Shown here piece after piece: positions 14,385 to 18,010 of a stretch of 18,010 nt of DNA; positions within the stretch are counted from its first letter, which is position 1; the number at the start of each line of letters is the position of its first letter. The DNA comes from Planctomycetaceae bacterium (lineage in GTDB: Bacteria; Planctomycetota; Planctomycetia; Pirellulales; PALSA-1355), in NCBI GenBank assembly GCA_005773095.1, contig SXHT01000110.1, positions 1 to 18,010 on the forward strand. Reading direction: 5' to 3'. The notes under the pieces were generated by a model, which was not told the DNA's origin, searched no databases, and worked only from the letters and a program-made list of their open reading frames with translations. Made by a program: the position numbers and the translations under genes.

Positions 14385-15719
14385 CTATTCGAACCAACTC
14401 AAAATCGTGTCCATCAACGAGCTGTTCACGCCGTACGTTCCATCCCAGCTCCAAATATTGCGTATCAAGTCGTACAGCATCATGCCGCAGAGCAAAAGCA
14501 ATAGCGCGCAGAGCGCCAAGAACAGAACATTCCAAATCGAAAACGGAGCTTCCACCACGGTCGGTGCGGCCATGAAGGCCGGGCCCCCCGCAAACGCCGC
14601 TTGGCCAAAGCCACCGCGGTCGGTGATCAGCCCGCTGTCCAGGCCGCCGATATCTTCTTCCAACATGGCGGCCATGGCCGGCTGCTTACCGCTACCGATC
14701 ATCGTGGCGGCCGCCTCTTCAAAATCGACTTCACTGTCGAGTGCGATCACTTGTGAACCGCTGTCCGATTCGTCGACCGTGGCGTCATCCAATGGCGAAA
14801 GCAGGAAGTCGTCGTCGCTTTTGAGCTGCGTGACCGGTTCGCTTACACTTGAGTCCTCGAGCAGGATCATGTCGTCATCGCTGGCCCTCAGCGATTCCAC
14901 GCCGGAGCTGCCCAGGTCCATGGGCGCTTCTTCCAGCGACAGCCCGATGTCGGCGGCACTGATGAGCTGAATACCGCTGTCGCCCGTGCGGTGGGTAATG
15001 TCGCTCCCCTTGCCGCTGCCGCCAAGCACGAAGTCGTCGTCCGCGACCAGGTTAATGCCCGAGCCGCCCACCTTCTTACTGCTGCCCGGCTTGATGCCTT
15101 TGTCGCTGCCGATCGCCAATTCGTCGTCGCCAGGCGCTGCCTCGCCGCTTTTGAGCTTCTTGCTTGAGCCGCCCGCCGGCCTGGCGAGATTGATACCGCT
15201 GTCGGCAGCCGAGGGCAAATCGAGATCAAGCGCATCCATGTCTTCGAATTTTGCGATCAGACCCGAGCCGGCTTTGCCCAATTCGGAATTCGACGCAAGC
15301 CTGACATCGCTAGTTTCAGAGAGCTCGGATGAGCCACCCCCTGGAATCACGTTGTTGCCGCCCAGACCGATTGTGCTGGGCGAGCTGCCGGCCGCCAATT
15401 GCAAGTCGCTGTCAGGATCTGCCTTGTTCCCCAACTGACCAATGATGGTGCTGGAGGTGCTGCCCGATTCGCCGAGTTCCAATTCGCTCGTCAGGATCGA
15501 TTCTTGCTGTTCCTCGCCGCCGAACGCGCCTGACAGATTGTCGAGCCCGCCGCCGGCGCGTTCGGCCACAAGACGCTCGATGTCCTCGCGGCGATACTTC
15601 CAGGCGCCGCCATCACGAATCGGATAAACCTCGCGACGATCGCGCATTTCTCCCAATTGGTCAACCGTCATGCCGAGCATCTTGGCGGCTTCTTCAGGTT
15701 CGACGAACTTACCGGCCAT
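14385..15719 (-). CDS. Excisionase-type HTH protein with Ser/Gly/Asp-rich repeats and C-terminal membrane segment
   Basis: A 444-residue protein of unusual build. Residues 4-52 are an excisionase/MerR-type helix-turn-helix: VEPEEAAKMLGMTVDQL, then a beta wing YPIRDGGAWKYRREDI. Residues 53-390 are a low-complexity acidic region with two recurring peptides. One is DSGINL or similar (173-178, 219-224, 247-252). The other is DDD followed by hydrophobic residues (227-232, 281-286, 302-307). Residues 394-416 are a strong membrane segment, followed by about 28 residues rich in Trp and Asp. The Ser-rich linker (S/G/D about half of residues) is probably unstructured. The HTH may bind DNA or serve as a protein contact; the membrane anchor makes an ordinary repressor role unlikely. 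Start: a GGTAGG site lies upstream of ATG 15719. The gene is middle of three, 15 bases after the preceding stop. Architecture is seen; function is unknown. Confidence 0.85.
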   Translation of the reverse strand: MAGKFVEPEEAAKMLGMTVDQLGEMRDRREVYPIRDGGAWKYRREDIERLVAERAGGGLDNLSGAFGGEEQQESILTSELELGESGSTSSTIIGQLGNKADPDSDLQLAAGSSPSTIGLGGNNVIPGGGSSELSETSDVRLASNSELGKAGSGLIAKFEDMDALDLDLPSAADSGINLARPAGGSSKKLKSGEAAPGDDELAIGSDKGIKPGSSKKVGGSGINLVADDDFVLGGSGKGSDITHRTGDSGIQLISAADIGLSLEEAPMDLGSSGVESLRASDDDMILLEDSSVSEPVTQLKSDDDFLLSPLDDATVDESDSGSQVIALDSEVDFEEAAATMIGSGKQPAMAAMLEEDIGGLDSGLITDRGGFGQAAFAGGPAFMAAPTVVEAPFSIWNVLFLALCALLLLLCGMMLYDLIRNIWSWDGTYGVNSSLMDTILSWFE

Positions 15720-15734
15720 CGTGGTTACCTACCT

Positions 15735-16073
15735 TCACTTTTGTTCCAGCATTGCGCGGACTTCCTTCGGCAACGGCGCCGTCGTGTTGAACTCCAGCAT
15801 CTGCATGTCCCAGTGAAAGCTGCGCACGCTTTTGAGCGCGATTTCGCCCTTCGCCGAATCAACGTGGTAGACGGCCATGACCTGCATGGCGGGATCGATG
15901 ACCGTCAACTGTTGCTTGTTCTCGCCAACCTGAACGACGTGACTTACAAGACCCGGCGATCCAAAGCTGGGTGCAGTAAGTTTTTGGGCGAAGCCGACGT
16001 TCGATGCCGACATCCCCCACGCAGCGATCACCAAGACTGCCAAACACACCGCGCCCACGACCGCCGTTCGCAT
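15735..16073 (-). CDS. Small exported or membrane-anchored protein (112 aa), unknown function
   Basis: Residues 4-22 are a hydrophobic segment after MRTA (a signal peptide or anchor). The mature part, about 30-112, has an alternating strand pattern (HVVQVGENKQQLTVIDPAM, VMAVYHV, EIALKSVRSFHWD) and a helical end, LPKEVRAMLEQK. The wording VYHVD, then ALKSVRSFHWDMQM, seems to belong to a planctomycete-specific family, but I cannot name it. ATG 16073 follows GGAAGG at 16080-16085 with a spacing of six. It is the first gene of the three-gene set with the HTH/membrane protein and the OmpA lipoprotein. A promoter lies 51 bases ahead. Being exported, it might act with the OmpA-type protein at the envelope, but this is inferred only from position. 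Confidence 0.8.
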   Translation of the reverse strand: MRTAVVGAVCLAVLVIAAWGMSASNVGFAQKLTAPSFGSPGLVSHVVQVGENKQQLTVIDPAMQVMAVYHVDSAKGEIALKSVRSFHWDMQMLEFNTTAPLPKEVRAMLEQK

Positions 16074-16123
16074 AGTCCACCTTCCGATTGAAGGAACGAG
16101 CGGAAACCGGGGCGACTATTTCC

Positions 16124-16151
16124 ATTCTAAAAGCCCAAGTTTCCATTTCAA
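16124..16151 (-). promoter_or_regulatory. Sigma70-like promoter of the 112-aa/HTH/OmpA operon
   Basis: On the minus strand, TTGAAA (16146-16151) and TAGAAT (16124-16129) are separated by 16 bases. Each matches the sigma70 consensus at five of six positions. They lie 50 bases before ATG 16073, a suitable leader length, in an AT-richer stretch. Confidence 0.55.
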
Positions 16152-16370
16152 GCAAAATACACCCCTCCCGGCCGACAAATTGCCGGTTCCGCCGGGAATT
16201 AGCGGGCGGAAGTGTAGTAAACCACCCGTTTTGCCACAAGACAACGTTTGGCGGGGACGAAAATTCGGATCGTGCATGGGGGTCCACCGACCGCCGGAAC
16301 TCGGTCTGCTGGCAGTGGTTTTCAGACGTGATGTTTTCTTCACCTGCATCCGTCCGCGGGCAAAGAAGCG

Positions 16371-16472
16371 GGCACATTTCCCGGGAACCACGTTGAACAA
16401 CCACCCGGCAGGACGACCCACCTCCCTGAATTCGCCGCGGAAATGAGCCAGCCCCCGGCCCGTGATCGGTGA
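16371..16472. repeat. Palindromic REP/BIME-like element, copy 2
   Basis: This matches copy 1 (4447-4550) in the same orientation, over 102 against 104 bases. Shared blocks include CCCGGGAACCACGTTG and ATGAGCCAG, followed by CCCCGGCCCGTGA. The inner stem is CATTTCC (16375-16381) with GGAAATG (16439-16445). Both arms have lost one base compared with copy 1 (TTTT to TTT, AAAA to AAA), so pairing is kept. The outer left arm of copy 1 is not clearly present here. It lies 54 bases beyond the stop of the histidine kinase. Confidence 0.75.
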
Positions 16473-16526
16473 CTGTCGTCCTTGTCGGGTCGGACGCGGC
16501 AATCGTACGGGGCGAATTCCTGACTA

Positions 16527-18010
16527 TCAGCAAACCGCAGGTGCGGCGGCCAGGTTCAGCGATCGGAATAATTCGTCGGGCTGGATGGGCTTGGTGATGT
16601 AGCCGTCCATCCCCGCTTCCAGGCACTTCTCGCGGAAGCCCAGCAGCGCGTGAGCCGACAGGCCCACGATCGGCGTGTGCAGCCCACTCACTCCTTCCAA
16701 CTCGCGGATCATCCGCGTGGCCGTCAGGCCATCCACCCTGGGCATCTCCACGTCCATGAAGATCAGGTCGAAACCGCCACGTTGGAACAAGTCCACCGCT
16801 TCCTGGCCGTCACGGGCCGATTCAACCGTGTGCCCCATCAGAGCCAACAGTCCGGAAGCCACTTCTTGATTGACCGGACTATCGTCCGCGACGACGATGC
16901 GCAGCGGACGCACGGGGGCTGAATCTGCCGCCATGTTTTCGATCGTGCCGGCGCTATCCGGCGGATTCAGAGTCGAACACACCAGTTTTTCCAACTCCTC
17001 GCGCTTGACGGGCTTCACCAGGCTGTTGGTCAGGCCGAGCTGCCGACATTGTTCAACCAGCTCGACCTGGCCTGCCGGGATGAGCAGGATCAGGGCCGGC
17101 GACTTTTCGTCCTGCAAGGACTGCAATCGCTCAATCTCCACGGCGTCGAGCGGGTGGGACGCGACCAGGTCGATGACCACAAGCGACGGCCGGCGTTCTT
17201 TGGGTGCCGTGGCAAGTTCACCGATCGCGGCGGAAATGTCGTCGGCGCTTTCCACGCGCATGCCACATTCCGTCAGCATCTCGGCATACACACGTCGAGC
17301 AGTTGCATTCGCGCTCACGAGCGTGGTCAGGGGTGTCGATGGGGGCAATATCGATTTGTCACGGGTGTCCGCGTCCGCGGGGAGTTCCATCGGAACGACA
17401 AAATGAAAAGCGCTGCCCTGGCCGAGCTCGCTTTCCACCCACATTCGTCCCCGCATGAGCTCGACCAGTTGCACCGAGATGGAGAGCCCCAGTCCAGTTC
17501 CACCGAACTTGCGTGTCGTGGAATTGTCGCTCTGCTTGAAGGCCTCGAAAACCGTGTCTAATTTGTCGCGGGCGATCCCGATGCCGGTGTCTTGCACGAC
17601 GCCATGAAGGAGGGTTTGCTGCTGCGCGTTTGACTCAATCCAAAGATCGACGAACACTTCCCCCTGCGAGGTGAACTTGATGGCATTGCCCAGCAGATTG
17701 ACGATAATTTGGCGCATCCGAATCGGATCGCCCAGCATCTTGTCGGGGACACTGGGGGCGACGCGGCAGATCAACTCGAGGCTTTTCTGTGACGCGTTGA
17801 CCGCCAGCAGTCGGCCGGCCTCGACCACGACATTGTGGAGCGAGAAGGGAATCTGCTCGAGTTCCATCCGGCCCGCCTCGATCTTGGAAAGATCGAGAAT
17901 GTCGTTGAGACGCATCAGCAGCGCGTTGGCTGAGTCCTTCACGATGCTCATATAGTTACGCTGTTGGTCGCTCAGCGGAGTTCGCAGCACGAGTTCCGAC
18001 ATGCCGAGCA
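16527..18010 (-). CDS. Hybrid histidine kinase with two receiver regions (5' end outside the window)
   Basis: The C-terminal part of a sensor kinase; the coding frame runs on past 18010. The Met at 18002 is preceded by in-frame Leu-Gly and is not the start. Numbering from that Met: the dimerization helix end with LDLSKIEAGRM (36-46), but the phospho-accepting His lies in the missing part. The ATPase domain has N-box NLLGNAIKF (102-110), DTGIGI (138-143) and GGTGLGLSI (167-175). A first receiver-like region (225-342) has an Asp (D278) and Lys330 but lacks the acidic pair at its N-terminus, so it looks degenerate. A complete second receiver (366-485) has ADD (372-374), phospho-acceptor D417, Ser449 and K471. 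No output domain follows, so signalling probably passes to a separate protein. Repeat copy 2 lies behind the stop codon. Confidence 0.93.
   Translation of the reverse strand, partial: LGMSELVLRTPLSDQQRNYMSIVKDSANALLMRLNDILDLSKIEAGRMELEQIPFSLHNVVVEAGRLLAVNASQKSLELICRVAPSVPDKMLGDPIRMRQIIVNLLGNAIKFTSQGEVFVDLWIESNAQQQTLLHGVVQDTGIGIARDKLDTVFEAFKQSDNSTTRKFGGTGLGLSISVQLVELMRGRMWVESELGQGSAFHFVVPMELPADADTRDKSILPPSTPLTTLVSANATARRVYAEMLTECGMRVESADDISAAIGELATAPKERRPSLVVIDLVASHPLDAVEIERLQSLQDEKSPALILLIPAGQVELVEQCRQLGLTNSLVKPVKREELEKLVCSTLNPPDSAGTIENMAADSAPVRPLRIVVADDSPVNQEVASGLLALMGHTVESARDGQEAVDLFQRGGFDLIFMDVEMPRVDGLTATRMIRELEGVSGLHTPIVGLSAHALLGFREKCLEAGMDGYITKPIQPDELFRSLNLAAAPAVC

Larger units (their letters stand above)
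16074..16526. other. 453-base intergenic region
   Basis: The longest gene-free stretch. From left to right on the plus strand it holds the ribosome binding site and promoter of the 112-residue gene (16080-16151), then about 200 bases with nothing recognised, then repeat copy 2 (16371-16472), then 54 bases to the kinase stop. A 9-base inverted repeat, GAATTCGCC (16428-16436) and GGCGAATTC (16511-16519), spans the repeat's right side. Reading frames here are short, lack ribosome binding sites and show no coherent protein pattern. Confidence 0.6.

Noticed and set aside
13649..14575. A 308-codon plus-strand frame across the OmpA and HTH genes
   Set aside because: Spans two well-supported minus-strand genes and the gap between them, ignoring their ribosome binding site.
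16371..16472. Possible CRISPR repeat or attachment site
   Set aside because: Only two copies, about 12 kb apart, with internal dyad symmetry and no spacer array or integrase nearby; a REP-like element fits better.
16116..16502. A 128-codon minus-strand frame and overlapping plus-strand frames in the 453-base intergenic region
   Set aside because: No ribosome binding site, no domain pattern, and they run through the promoter and the palindromic repeat.

Overview
The window looks like chromosomal DNA of a GC-rich planctomycete, probably Pirellulales-like. This is inferred from gene content and style: an envelope protein joining an excisionase-type helix-turn-helix to a membrane segment through Ser/Gly/Asp-rich repeats, a CcsA with a very long N-terminal extension, lineage-type orphan proteins, and intergenic palindromes. 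No rRNA, tRNA, CRISPR array or transposase gene was seen, and I could not run a database search.

Layout. 1-1212 (+): a 48-residue membrane micro-protein, then a membrane-anchored GGDEF diguanylate cyclase. 1303-2955 (+): a winged-helix/AAA+ ATPase of unknown role, whose 3' end overlaps a convergent secreted lipoprotein gene (2942-4291, -) by 14 bases. A 134-bp palindromic element (4417-4550) follows. Next come holA, the DNA polymerase III delta subunit (-), and the divergent aroC, chorismate synthase (+). Behind aroC lie two hairpin repeats and a membrane-anchored protein of unknown function (6965-8185, +).

8275-13281 (-) is a resB-ccsA operon, the membrane core of System II cytochrome c maturation. 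ResB and CcsA together carry haem out and join it to apocytochromes. The final codons of ccsA are duplicated just beyond its stop.

13523-16073 (-) is a second probable operon, transcribed as a 112-residue exported orphan, then the helix-turn-helix/membrane protein, then an OmpA-family peptidoglycan-binding lipoprotein. It has a good sigma70-like promoter at 16124-16151. At the right edge lies a hybrid histidine kinase (-), whose 5' end is outside the window.

A second copy of the palindromic element lies at 16371-16472. Both copies sit just downstream of a minus-strand stop codon, and their stem arms differ in matching ways, which suggests the folded form is maintained. The best candidates for undescribed biology are the exported-orphan/HTH-membrane/OmpA cluster, the winged-helix AAA+ ATPase and the palindromic element. 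The rest is mostly housekeeping.
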